From positions 7,564,001 to 7,628,000 of the forward strand of contig NC_061474.1 of the NCBI RefSeq assembly GCF_022581195.2: a DNA stretch of 64,000 nucleotides. The letters are read 5' to 3'. The notes beneath the pieces are model-generated. The model did no database searches and was not told the origin of the DNA. It worked only from the letters and a program-made list of their open reading frames with translations. The position numbers were made by a program, and so were the translations under genes. Shown piece after piece: positions 52,931-64,000 of the stretch. This DNA is from Helicoverpa zea (lineage: Eukaryota; Arthropoda; Insecta; Lepidoptera; Noctuidae). Positions within the stretch are counted from its first letter, which is position 1. Each line of letters starts with the position of its first letter.

Positions 52931-54783
52931 GAGCAACGGCCTATCAAACATCCTCAATCTATTTTAATATTAAGATTATAAAATATTGTATGTCTTACAT
53001 AGGAATCAAACCCGAAATCACATGGCAGAGACCAACCATTGCACACATTTTTCTCACCAATTCAGTATTACATCAAAATAATACAGAAAATCCACTGTTA
53101 TTACAGTAACACTTCAAATCAGTGCTTGAATTAAAATAATAAACACGCGCTTTTCACTCTTAATGCTAACGAAATAAGATCTATTATGGTGTCCAATAAT
53201 TTTAAAAGCCTGACAACATGTGATGCCGTCTCACGGCGAGCTTGTAAAGTGACATATGTATAAAATGTCATATTTAATTATAGGGTCTACTTTAACTAGA
53301 TTGCTGAAATAAATCATAAGTAGCGAATGACCCTGACCTTTAAATTAAACTCTAAGTAAAATTAACCATTTATTTAGCGGAAGTTATTAGTTTTTAGTTA
53401 GGACTTTTTAAATCGGAACTTTTTAAATATGCCTACAAACAATTTCTAGAAAGGACATATCTACAAATTCGAACTAAGTCACCACACTCAAATCACTAAA
53501 TGGAAACTGCATAAAAATCTGTTCAGTGATTTTTGAGGTTATTGACAAACAAAAAATCTTTAGCTTGCTTTGTAATAGATACTATATGTTCATAAATTGA
53601 ACATAGTTTTTCGTTTTACATAGTTTCGACTTATGCCAATATTGTCTAGGCACTGAAATATCTAGCCCAGAATCTAGGTTGCCTCAGTGGATCTGATATA
53701 AGCCGCTTCGACCCGGTAGCAACTTTCCGTCTGATATTGACAAGTTTCTTACAAAATTGATGTCGTAGTATGTCAGTGTAAGATTTTTGAAATTTTTCAT
53801 GTCTTCTCTGTTCTAGGTAAAATTTTTGAGGTTCTCTATTTTGATAGTACCTCTAATGTATGTTTGTTTACATTCAGTAAGCTCTGAAAGTAGGTGCTAA
53901 ACTGCTATGAAAAATTCTTCACTGTTAAGAAGCTACATTTCCTGTAGTGAATGTACAGGGTGTAATTTATCCTGGTATAGGTAGAACATCCTTCGAAATG
54001 CGGGTAAACCCGCGAGAAACAGATGGTTTTTAAATAATAAAACATAAATTATATATATAAAAAAAAACATCTGTATGAATACTATATTCATTGTAAATAG
54101 CGTTAAAAAATAAAATAAATAAGATTTCGTTCTTAATTTCAATCGCGTCTTGAGAGAACTACTTTGCGCACCCGGATAAAAAGCCTATATGTTATTTTGA
54201 TATATAAGCTGTATTACAACCAAGCTTCATTAAAATCAGTTCAGCCATTTGCGCGTAAACACGTCCACATTGAACATTAGTGAGATTCTTAGCGTAGCAT
54301 TGCTCCTGAATTTAGCTGTAACTCCTTTCAATGACTTTACAATTACTGGGAAATGCCAATACGTCTGTGCTTAAGTTAAAACCGATTGCTTAAGTTCGAC
54401 GCTACTCCGAATATTGCTTTGTGATTAATATGTGATACGTGATAATATTAGAACTAATGCGTTGAGTGTTGCGACACCTTATATAAATTAACAAGTCATT
54501 TATAGCGGTTTTTTACCTTTAGCTGAATAAAATAAAGGCATCCCATATAGGCAGAAGGGGTAGTGTAGCTTTTGAACAGTAAAATATTTTTTACTTTAAT
54601 TCTAAAACAGTCCATTAATAATATAAACTTTACAAAAATGCAGTCATTTATTTGACTCAAAACTAAACTTTTTCATTCACCTTCGTTCTTACTGGTTAAA
54701 ACTTCAGGACACCGAGTTTCCTTATAAAATAACTCATAACTACTCCACAATTTTTTTTGCAAATTAACTTGAGAATATTAGAA
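52931..54783. other. Spacer with worn dispersed repeats
   Basis: No gene supported. 54150-54260 has a worn lepidopteran repeat (gcgcacccggataaaaagcc; aaaatcagttcagccatttg). 54610-54780 may be a decayed first unit of the tandem array that follows. Confidence 0.35.
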
Positions 54784-56005
54784 GGCAGCATCTAGCATCA
54801 AGGAGATTGCTTCCCTAGCATCGGGACACCTGTCACGCCGGCTCACGTAACGAAATTTTGCAACTATATTATAATTGGTAACTCAAAACTTTACAAAAGC
54901 CATAATTTTGTACCAATAAATCGCTTTCTTTTCTTTTTTTTCTAACCCACAAAAATTTCAATACATGTAGATAAATTGAAGTTATTACTTTTCAAAAATA
55001 ACTCATAAAATTATTCACTATAGTAAAAAATATTTCCTAAAATTAACTTGAGTAAACGTCAGATTTCTTAAAACCACTGTTTACTATAATTTTTGACAAA
55101 AGTTCAAGAAAAACTGACGTTTATGTTGTCGGTGCAAACGGGCCTGAATTTTCAGCATCAAGGAGATTGCTTCACTGGCAACGGGACACCTGTCACGCCG
55201 GCTCGCAATCTGTGTCATGACTCACGTAACGACATTGTATGAATAATTTATAATTGGTACACAAAAAAACTTAAAACCATAAATATCTTTTCTTTCCTCT
55301 TTCTTCTTATTCGCTAAAACGTCAATTAATGCACCTACTTTCCAAAAATATCTCATAAACTCCTCCACCATAAAAAATATAATAGGCCGAAGTTCACTGA
55401 CAACATGAACGTCAGCTTTTTTAAAACCAATATTAATTTTCACGTTAATTTATTTATTTATTTGAGGTTAACCAACAACTGTTTACACCTTAACATTAAC
55501 AGCACAAGATGTATGTTATCCTACACTTGTGTAACAATTAATTGTAGGTTAAACAGTGGTTTTAAGAGAACTGACGTCTATATTTTCTGTGAGAGCCGGC
55601 CATAGGAGGCAAGCATCAAGGAGATTGCTTCACTGGCATCGGGACACCTGTCACGCCGGCTCGCAATCTGCGTCACGAGTCACGTAACGAAATTGTGTGA
55701 ATCATTTATAATTTTTTTAACTGAAAACTTTACACCATAATTTTGTACAAATAACTCACTTATCTTTCCTCTTTCTTCCTTTAATTCTATAAATGTAGAT
55801 ATTTGCTAAAATTAACTTAGGTAAACGACAGTTTTCTTTAAACCACTGTTCACTATGATTTTTGACGAAAGTTCAAGAAAAACTCACGTTAATGTTGTTA
55901 GTGAGAGCCGACCATAGAAGGCAAGCATCAAGGAGATTGCTTCACTGGCATCGAGACACCTGTCACGCCGGCTCGCAATCTGTGTCACGAGTCACGTAAC
56001 GAAAT
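54784..56005. repeat. Four-copy tandem array with a conserved ~85-bp core
   Basis: The core (catcaaggagattgcttcac, tggcatcgggacacctgtca, cgccggctcgcaatctgtgt, cacgagtcacgtaacgaaat) recurs starting at about 54796, 55159, 55615 and 55926. Spacing is about 363, 456 and 311 bp. Core copies differ at few positions, while the linkers are strongly diverged. Copy 1 lacks 19 bp (gcaatctgtgtcacgagtc). Linkers share ttttgacaaaagttcaagaa, then actgacgt and gtgagagccggccata. Within the core, agattgc and gcaatct can pair. No function is known to me. Confidence 0.75.
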
Positions 56006-56049
56006 TTCCCCTCACTTTAGTTTAGATGTCTGTTTGAGCCACAGAGTAA

Positions 56050-56319
56050 GATTAGCAGAGATACCATAATGCAGGTAGGTCAGGCGCTTTCTTTTAGGTG
56101 AAATTCGTATGGCGGGCGAATGTAGGTCCCGCTACAAACTAATGAGGCATTCGGGTTCTTTGAGGCATCTGTTAACAAATTTTGCTATTAAAACATATAG
56201 TCGGGTCTAAAGAGGGCGTATAAGGGCGAAACCAGTAACGTTCCTCGACCCCCAATCACCCGCATTTTGATGCGCTACTTTCTTAGGCGATTTTGCGTTA
56301 TGATATCTCCGCTAGACAT
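56050..56319. mobile_element. MITE family 'cggagatgtcataa', copy 2
   Basis: Left ttagcagagataccataatg; right gttatgatatctccgctaga. Shares caggtaggtcaggcg and taacgttcctcgacccc with the other copies. Confidence 0.6.
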
Positions 56320-57061
56320 TTTGTTCTCCATGGTATGAACGTTAATCTCTGATTTCTTGAATATTGTAGTAGTTTAAGTGTTGTTTGAAGATTGTTATTA
56401 AATCTAGGTTTAATTATAGTAAGGGATAAATACCATCTTCAGGGTCCACGCAACCATTTTGGTTTTGATGACTCCTGTTTCCAAATAATAGTTGAAATTT
56501 GTTCAAAGAAATATTGCAATGTTGGACTTAAAACAAGTCGAGACTTAAGACTATGTAATTAAATCTTACAGTGCAAATAAAGACTTAAAAAAATACTAAG
56601 GTTTAGTACCTCAATTCGAAAATTAAAAATAGTTATAAGCTTAAATCGCCAGATTGACAGATTTGGCTTTTCCATGACCTACTAAATACCTACATCCAAA
56701 ATGATATTAAAAAAATAAATAACGCAAATAAATCTCACATCTAATTTCCATCCCAAAGTACTAAAGCATGCCCTTTACCAAACAACCAAACAACCCAAAC
56801 GCCTACCAAATGATTTGCCAACGATCTGATGAAGCCTGGATTTGACGGAGTAATTTGCACACACAGAAGCATTGATTACCTGTCCTTCATAATATGATAA
56901 CATGAGGGAACTTCCCTGAACATGGGGGTATTTCATGCGAAATAATTTGCTTCGCCAATTTTGGGACGCTATTTTGCATAAAGGTGTTCTGAGTTAAGGA
57001 TTGGGGCGGAATTTTGTTCAGATCATTTATTTGTTAGGGCGTCAATATGGTAGATGGATGA
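56320..57061. other. Spacer, nothing recognised
   Basis: No gene or repeat supported. Confidence 0.35.
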
Positions 57062-57071
57062 AATATCACTT

Positions 57072-57365
57072 CTGTTACAGCCTTTTTATCGTCCCACTGC
57101 TGGGCACAGGCCTCCTCTCGCACGGAGAAGGATTGAGCATTAATCACCACGCTTGCTCAATGCGGGTTGGTGATTTCAGACTATATAGTCCAGGTTTCCT
57201 CAAGATGTTTTCCTTCACCTTTTTATCAGCCATTGGTGTCTAAGATATATTTAGAAAGTACATACAAACTTAGAAAAGTTGCATTGGTACTTGCCTGACC
57301 TGGAATCGAACCCACACCCTCATACTCGAGAGGCTGGTTCTTTAACCACTAGGCCACCACGACTT
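57072..57365 (-). mobile_element. SINE family 2, full length, 10-bp duplication
   Basis: aatatcactt flanks it at 57062-57071 and 57366-57375. On the minus strand the head (aagtcgtggtggcctagtgg, B-box gggttcgattccaggtcagg) is almost the same as in family 1 up to atatcttagacaccaatggc. The body then changes (tgataaaaaggtgaaggaaa, ctggactatatagtctgaaa) and ends gcctgtgcccagcagtggga, cgataaaaaggctgtaac, like the 3' end of RTE family A. Confidence 0.85.
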
Positions 57366-57375
57366 AATATCACTT

Positions 57376-57799
57376 ACATAATACGTAATGATTACTTTCT
57401 CTAATATGTCATTTTTAAATGATTTTTTTATTTATAGCTCTAAATGGTACCTAGTATACTCATATTTTTGTAGCTCTAACTAAAAGAACACAATGTAAGT
57501 AGGTACTAGACTAAACAATTAGGTCAGTAGGCATATAATATGTCCTGGCATATGTCTATTTTCAGAGAAATCGCGTTTTCGTTATTGATAGAAATAAGAC
57601 ACCATTTGTTCAATTTTTTGATCTATACAACAAAGCTTTTTGATAAATTATATTCTTGAGAAATCGTTCTGTTCACGACAATATTATTGTTTGCGACCAT
57701 TATTTTTATTTACATGTAATCTTATTCGAATGAATTCAGAAGTAGGCTACTTTTAGACGTTAAATCAATAGTATAACTTTGTAATAATTGTGCCTCACT
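57376..57799. other. Spacer, nothing recognised
   Basis: No gene or repeat supported. Confidence 0.35.
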
Positions 57800-57987
57800 A
57801 TTTTTGATTCATCATCATCATCATCATCAGCCTATCGCAGTCCACTGCTGGACATAGGCCTCTCCAAGTGCACGCCACTGAGATCGATTTTCGGCTTCTC
57901 GCATCCAGCTCCTGCCAGCCGTCTTGCGCAAGTCATCACTCCACCGTGCCTGAGGACGTCCTACACTACGTTTGCCGATTTTTGATT
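57800..57987 (-). pseudogene. RTE family A, short 3' copy with 10-bp duplication
   Basis: atttttgatt occurs at 57800-57809 and 57978-57987. Between them the minus strand encodes only the last ~50 residues of the RTE ORF (ending EAYVQQWTAIG-type) and six gat repeats. Confidence 0.85.
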
Positions 57988-58381
57988 ACTTTCTATCAAT
58001 TATTTTCCCATTATTCCAACTTCAACTAGTCATTTAACTTCAATTATTACCTATCCGTTTTTGGTCAAAACTTTTCTAGCCACCATGTCTATATTCTAGG
58101 TTATATCATCACACTTTGATTTCCAAACTAAACAGTATAGCTGAGCACTCAAAAAGCTCGTATATATCAACTACCTACATATAATAAATATTACCCATAA
58201 ATTCATTATAACCGAACCAAACTACCTGCGGTAATGAGACGTACCGTCAGCGGCAAAATACACAGAATTCATAAACGCTGCATATTACCTATTTAGCATT
58301 ATGAAATATCCTTTCTTTGTAGGCGTTTGTGAATTTCAATGTGTTTCGGAGAAATTATGCGGTTGATACACGGAGGAAGGT
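57988..58381. other. Spacer, nothing recognised
   Basis: No gene or repeat supported. Confidence 0.35.
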
Positions 58382-58674
58382 ATGATAGCGGAGATGTCAT
58401 AACGAAGGTAGGCCAGGCGATTTCTTGTAGGTCAAGCAAGCCTAGGCGTAATCAGTTACTCAAACTAAGGAAACGTTCGGGTTCCTTGTTAAATAAAAAT
58501 CAATCTGTCAAAAATTTGTATCATTCATTTGTGATTCTATTTTGAAAATTATGGACGGGTTCTATAGAAGGCGTGCAAGGGCGGAGCTAGTAACGTTTCT
58601 CGTCCCCCGAACACCCGCATGTTGTCGCGCTACTTTCTTAGGAGATTTTGCGTTATGACATCTCCGCTAGTCAT
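58382..58674. mobile_element. MITE family 'cggagatgtcataa', copy 3
   Basis: Ends atgatagcggagatgtcata and tatgacatctccgctagtca are inverted (nearly perfect over about 20 bp). The interior has ggtaggccaggcg and gtaacgtttctcgtcccccg. Confidence 0.65.
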
Positions 58675-59650
58675 TTTGTTATCCGTGAGGAATGATAAGT
58701 TTTAGGAATGGGGTCGGAATTTAACTGCGGTCATTATCAACCGCAATATTAAATTGTGGTGAATATTTATTGGTTGAGGAATATTAATGAATGAATTAAC
58801 GATTGTTATTTGGATAATTTGGATTGAAAATAATGTTCATCAAAATTGCTGCATTGATCCAAGTTAAGTTTAATTATGTATTTTTTTTGTCCGAATAAAT
58901 TAAATGAATCTCAGCGATCATATTACGTCAGTTTTACAACTATTTACTATATTTTTTTAGGTTTAATTTTCAAAGTGAACAGTTGCTTTCTTTATATTAT
59001 GCGTAAGCTTAGGTACGCTCAGTATTGGCCGAGTCATCGATTCATATACAAAGACTATGTGCATGTATATTAACACATCCAAATATATGCCTCACTAGCT
59101 TTCATGAGATAAAAATCTACACCCAACTATAACCAACTAAACATTAATACAAATTATTATTTACTACACACAAAATGTACATTTTTTCTTGAACAACGGG
59201 CTATTCTGCTATCTCTTCACGTACAAGACATTACAAGTCTCTCCGGGCTAGCCAGTGAGTACACATCACGATTTTACCGCCCACTTATAACATTTAGTGA
59301 ACCCAATAAATTTTGATATGAACCCAATAAATAGTGAACCCTGTTGATTTATGTAAAGGTTCACCCCATGAGTTCATGTGAATAACGTTGCTTGTTTTTT
59401 GTGGTAGTGAAATACGTCAAGCAGGTTTTTAAGTTGGAAAATATGACGTTAGTTTTTTTGTCTGTTCATTTGTGTAGGTAGTTCTGTTTATTCACACACA
59501 TTGTACAGACATTGACAGATTCTGCCAAATTTTACCAATCGAAGATTAACCTTTCACTATTGTGATAAGGTTCAAAATCTATTGAAGATATTTGACAGAT
59601 TGAGGTAGGTTGATGTGCTGTCATCTGATATACTTATATCTGACCTTATA
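58675..59650. other. Spacer, nothing recognised
   Basis: No gene supported. 59285-59375 has several gtgaaccc/gaacccaataaat repeats. Confidence 0.35.
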
Positions 59651-60053
59651 CAGGGTGTGTCGTTCACAATCACATTAAATCCTATCGCATATACTTTATG
59701 ATATTCTATGGCGAATTGTAAAAAAAATAACCTAATCCATTCAGTGGTTTAACCACAGGAGTCATTTTTCGTTTTTATAATTTACAACATCATGTATAAA
59801 ACAGAGATAAAGTTAGGAGTATCGAATGTTTGATCAGTTGACAGCTGTCAGTTTTCAAGGGAGAATTTCAGTTGTTGGTAATGACTGACTTTTATATGGT
59901 GTTCTAATTTTCACACATTTTTATTCTATTTACTTTGTTTGAAAAATTCATTTTTTTATTTTTACGTATTTTTCTTTTTTGTTTGTGTTAATGGACATGT
60001 ATTAACCAGTATATTAACGCATTTCATTTAATGTGATTGTGAACGAACACCCG
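59651..60053 (+). mobile_element. MITE family 'gggtgtgtcgttcacaatc', copy 2
   Basis: Starts cagggtgtgtcgttcacaat and ends gtgattgtgaacgaacaccc. Inverted relative to copy 1 at 46976, with long shared interior blocks (tcagttgacagctgtcagtt). Confidence 0.65.
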
Positions 60054-60707
60054 ATATAGATAACATAAAGATACAATAAAACATACAGAAAGCAGGGAAC
60101 AGGAAAACATCATGACGTTTCAATTTGGCATATGTGTACAAAGATGTCTTGTATGTATGCATCTATACAAATAAATACAATAGGAGTGTCTGTATGTACT
60201 ATTAAATAAACGAAACATAGCAAATATACAAAACAACATGTTTAAACATTGAAACAAGGAAACACTCGCAATGCCTTGAGCATTGCAAACAATTGAATTT
60301 TGCGTGATTCATTCTTTTTATTTCAAAAGTACAAAGCAATAAAAATATAAATATTGTCTAACTTTGCATATTCCTTATTTGTAGTCAGTACACTTTGTTT
60401 GTCTTGTAACCTCCACACACATAGTGTAGAAAGTTAGCGATACCTGCCTGTCAAAACATGTCTAACCAGTATATTAAATACACACTGAAAGTATTTCAAC
60501 AAGAAATTATGTTTCAGGCATTTCAATTTATATTGAAATTCTATCGAAAACTTTTCATGTATCGATAAAATGTTTTATGAAATTGAGATCATTTTGTAAA
60601 TTGATGTCTGTATATGTAAAAGGGCAATTTACCGTTTTAATATTTATAAGTTAGAACATATTTTGAAGCTCATCAAAATTGTCTGCGTAACTTAGTATGT
60701 TAGAGAC
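60054..60707. other. Spacer, nothing recognised
   Basis: No gene or repeat supported. Confidence 0.35.
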
Positions 60708-60905
60708 AGCTTTCAGTCAAACTTGCTTATCTGACCTCCACAACCCAGTTACTTGGACAACTCCTTACGCATTGGTCAGACTGGTTGTCAGACTTTCTAG
60801 CTTTTGACTACCCGTAACGATGATCAGACGATTAGACGGACAGCGGACGGATTTCACGTGCCTTCCGAAACGCGGAGGAACTTGTCATGACAAGATGGTC
60901 ACCCA
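60708..60905 (-). mobile_element. SINE family 1, degenerate copy
   Basis: The plus strand has cttatctgacctccacaacc, cagttacttggacaac, ttggtcagactggttgtcag and gactacccgtaacgatgatc. Confidence 0.5.
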
Positions 60906-61831
60906 TACAAGGACCTACCGTGCTAAGCCTTGTTTTGCTTCAAATGAAACAATATTCACAAAAGATCTCTTTCTAACTAAGCATATGAGGACTACCTAAA
61001 GTAGCAAAATAGTTACACTAATACTTATCAACTACAAGTATAATTTTGCTCAAAAGAGGTATGTTTGAAGTAATACCTATTTACATCTCAGAGAAACACT
61101 TCTATATAATCCTTCTGCGCTCACCTGTACATTTCGGTTTCATACTGTAAACTGATATGCTGAGTAAAGTCTAAAATATCATGAAGTCTTATACTGTACT
61201 GGTGAACGAAATATGATATTATTTGGTACGAAGTATTTATTTTATTTTAAACGGTTTATATTTTTATTGAAATGGAAATAGAAAGGGTTGTGTATTGAGT
61301 TTCTAGTACTCCGCTTTTATTTAGGTTTACATATCCGAAGGTGCTAATATTATATTCTCGTTTTGTTTAGAATAATATAACTTAACTTATCCGTACTAAT
61401 GTTATAAATGCGAAGTAATTCAAATAGATAAATGCTCAGATAGTCCGACAAAGGCTATTTTTATGACAGAAGCCACCTGACCTGAGCTTCTTTTCTTACA
61501 GATTAGAATAAATTTCATGTAAATGTGCAACATGAAAGTAAATTATTTATTAATTATTTATTATAATTATTAGTCAATTATAGTTATAGTACCTATATAA
61601 ATATATACTGTTAACCATATGCCACAATCTCTTTGAAACGTACCTCAGACGTAGCTTAGCTGCACTTAGCTCTAAGTTTCGTCAGTCACAGTCGGATATT
61701 GCAGTTAATATGGTTTCCTTTGATATGCGACATTAACTCTGATATTCCACGTACAATACATAATGTTCTGGATGTAGGTACAGTACATTGTTAATACAAA
61801 ATGTTCATAGAATATAGAATGTTCAAGTCTT
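60906..61831. other. Spacer, nothing recognised
   Basis: No gene supported. 61385-61420 has a worn repeat end (tactaatgttataaatgcga). Confidence 0.35.
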
Positions 61832-62000
61832 GGTAGAGTAGTGGTAAAAGGTGTGTAAGTTTGGTTCGAGTTCAGACACTTTTCATAGCATATCTTGGAA
61901 ACCAATGACTGAGGGTGAAGAAAAATATCTTGGGAAAAACTGGAATTTAATATCTGAAAGATTAGAACCAATGCTGGCACTTTACACCTGTAATTGACAC
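61832..62000 (+). mobile_element. SINE family 2, degenerate copy
   Basis: The A-box-like tggtagagtagtggt, B-box tttggttcgagttcag, then catatcttggaaaccaatga, ctgagggtgaagaaaaatat and ctggaatttaatatctgaaa follow the order of family 2. The 3' part is lost. Confidence 0.45.
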
Positions 62001-62494
62001 CTTTATAGCCAATGGTGTATATGTACAAAGTTACGTTGAATTTTAAATCCTAAAATTATACCTTAACTGACACAAAAGATAATAGTCAAACTATTACCGA
62101 TAATTCTGATTAACTTACCCTTTAAGATAGCGAATTCTTCATTAATTAGTCAACGTTTAAGCAGAGAAAATTCGTACAAGTTTCTCAGAGGTGGCCGAAA
62201 GATTATATCCAGGGACGGGCCGTAATTGCTTTCCACCAGAACTTTGGCAATATTTTAGTTAATTTTAAACTTAACTTCGCACCGATTTTCAGAAGGTTTT
62301 AATCATGATTTATTGTTTAAAATTGTGGCTAAAAATGTTTGTGTTTAAGGTCCATTAATTGGGTTTGGTCTGGTTGAGTATTTTGGTGACTCTAAATTAC
62401 AGTTTGTTGCCCTATTTTCTGTTGGACTCTAGAAATTAAAATAATGTGGATGAGATGTCGACGGCCTGCGAAAAATGGCACTTAATTATCAGCA
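62001..62494. other. Spacer, nothing recognised
   Basis: No gene or repeat supported. Confidence 0.35.
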
Positions 62495-62610
62495 CCGATA
62501 ATTTGATTGGTCTTATAAATCAGTATGAAGATGAATAGTAGTGCGCACGTTACAACGATGAGGTGTGCAGCCAGTATCAGACTCACTAAAAAGTTTGAGT
62601 GAAGATTTAC
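62495..62610 (+). mobile_element. MITE family 'tagtcggccgac', partial copy
   Basis: Has tgattggtcttataaatcag, tatgaagatgaatagtagtg and gcgcacgttacaacgatgag, as in 27743 and 43175. Confidence 0.45.
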
Positions 62611-63220
62611 CTTCAAAATAGCTGTCAATCAAATTATCGATGGCCAGTTTCGTTTACATAGTTCTATTTTATAACATCTCGGGCTTATACACAAACTAGG
62701 TTTTTATCTGAATTACAAAACAGGCCCAAACAATTTAGCATACCAAATCAAAGCAACAGATTTACCTAGCTTAACTTCTGACGTAAATCAAGATACAGAT
62801 AGGCTTTGAACAAACGGCTATGTTACCGCAAATTACTGCGAACCGCCACCTGTGGTCTCAGAATAATTGGGAACATTTTAACATTGAAAATTTAACCTTA
62901 ATGCTAGAAGATTAGGGTGTAATTTAGCTTGGGCTGTTTAAGAAGGGACCTCTAATTACTGCTTGTGTTTTGTTTATATGTATTTCAGTAATAGCTGAGT
63001 GCTTGTTACGTAGAAATGGTCGAATCTGTGGTCTGTTTAATGAGCGGTTAAAGTTTTCATGATTAATGGTTTTGCTAACTTTTCTTGTAGTTTTTGTTTT
63101 ATCTTTTCGCTTTTTGGGGGGTTTTTCTTAACGATATTATTGTAAGTATTTATGGTCATTGGTGGTAAGCGAAAAAAACCATGGTTATTTATTTGTCTTT
63201 TGCAAAAAAAAATCGTTTGA
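62611..63220. other. Spacer, nothing recognised
   Basis: No gene supported. Confidence 0.35.
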
Positions 63221-63404
63221 TTAGTCGGCCGACAGTTGATCCGAATGATCCGATATAGGTAGGCATATTTTAAAAAAATCTTTATTTCAATCAAAGTTTA
63301 CGTTCTGCGTCTGATATCGGTCAGATACCTGATCGTCGTTATGTGCATACTACCATTCATATTCATACTAATTTTTGAGCATAAACAAACTATCAGCCGA
63401 CTAA
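63221..63404. mobile_element. MITE family 'tagtcggccgac', short complete copy
   Basis: Ends ttagtcggccgacagttgat and, inverted, ttagtcggctgatagtttgt. The right half carries the shared gatcgtcgttatgtgcatac, taccattcatattcatacta. Length 184 bp. Confidence 0.6.
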
Positions 63405-64000
63405 AGGCTTATAGTGTGCTCTTATATACAAAGTAAATTCGAACTTTCGAACGTGCAATGAATGCGAAGCTTTCTTGCTGGCAAGCACACCCACGGTATA
63501 CGAGCTAGTATTAAAAATATTTATCGTCACTTTACAACCTACACTTTAAGTGCAGGTATGATGTACACATTATTATACCATTAGGGATAATCTGAAGTGC
63601 TAACAGTTTTTACGATCATGGTCGTAGGAATTTTATGTGCAAGCCAGGATCGTTTATAATGCCTACGTATAAATGTGGTCACTATTTATAAAGGTATGGC
63701 CGATTTTATACTGCTTGGAATTAGGAAATAATAATGATTTTGTGGCACCAAGTCATTAAAGTTGTCTCAAAAGGACTTCAGCGTGTTGGCTTCGGCCCCA
63801 CGTTCGCCCTCCAAAAATCCGGGACTCTATAGTCCCGTCGTCTGGTAGAGACATACAAATATAATAATAATTCAATTTATTTATCCACAGTTACAAAAAC
63901 AATAGTTTGCTTTAAAAATATAGCAAGCATTCATTTGTTTAGAGGAGCTATCAAAATATGGTGGTAAGGTGTCAATATTGTCATGTCACAAGTTTCTTCG
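63405..64000. other. Spacer, nothing recognised
   Basis: No gene or repeat supported to the end of the window. Confidence 0.35.

Noticed and set aside
54784..56005. Array of duplicated exons
   Set aside because: Copy 2 has a plausible acceptor (ttttcag) and gtaacg follows all cores, but the other copies lack a good acceptor, the 70-base block is not a multiple of three, copy 1 has a 19-bp deletion, and several changes alter amino acids.

Overview
The window looks like intergenic or intronic DNA from a moth or butterfly (Lepidoptera, probably a noctuid; this comes from recognising repeat families, not from a database search). It is AT-rich, and no host gene, rRNA or functional tRNA could be supported. 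Almost everything identifiable is a transposable element, a repeat made by one, or a fossil of one. The long open reading frames are retrotransposon proteins, plus one fragment of an RNA-virus helicase.

Layout. 1-9.5 kb: AT-rich spacer with MITE-like inverted-repeat elements (733-837, 969-1372, 1641-1825, 2285-2691, 3923-4178, 6234-6410, 6438-6667, 7985-8190, 9096-9232), a 3' scrap of an RLE-type LINE (2960-3150) and a tRNA-derived SINE (7114-7498). 9.55-15.85 kb: a three-level nest. A foldback repeat (9557-15850) is split by a two-ORF LINE (9763-15340), whose 5' UTR holds a SINE (10111-10500) with an 18-bp target duplication. 17.1-20.3 kb: a full-length, apparently intact RTE-type LINE flanked by an 11-bp duplication. 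20.5-21.3 kb: a second copy of the foldback repeat. 21.55-24.91 kb: a full-length LINE with a C2H2 finger, a reverse transcriptase and a restriction-like endonuclease, flanked by an 11-bp duplication and abutting a 179-bp-arm palindrome (24927-25359). 25.68-27.09 kb: a 5'-truncated RTE copy with an inverted 5' segment (twin-priming structure). 27.7-43 kb: decayed SINEs, MITEs and RTE 3' scraps. 43.3-44.6 kb: a roughly 500-bp higher-order repeat containing a 16-bp minisatellite. 47-50.6 kb: MITEs, GC-rich inverted repeats and a 28-bp near-perfect hairpin. 51.1-51.67 kb: the C-terminal part of an alphavirus-like superfamily 1 helicase, an endogenous viral element. 52.3-52.9 kb: a third foldback copy. 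54.78-56.0 kb: four tandem copies of an unexplained, conserved ~85-bp core. 56-64 kb: more MITEs, SINEs and RTE fragments.

How the parts work together. Two RTE lineages (A: 17135-20304 and its truncated copies; B: scraps at 33083 and 35023) have 3' ends resembling those of two SINE families in the same window. Both SINE families carry the same tRNA-like head. This suggests each SINE is copied by its own RTE partner. The MITEs are non-autonomous; no transposase gene was seen.
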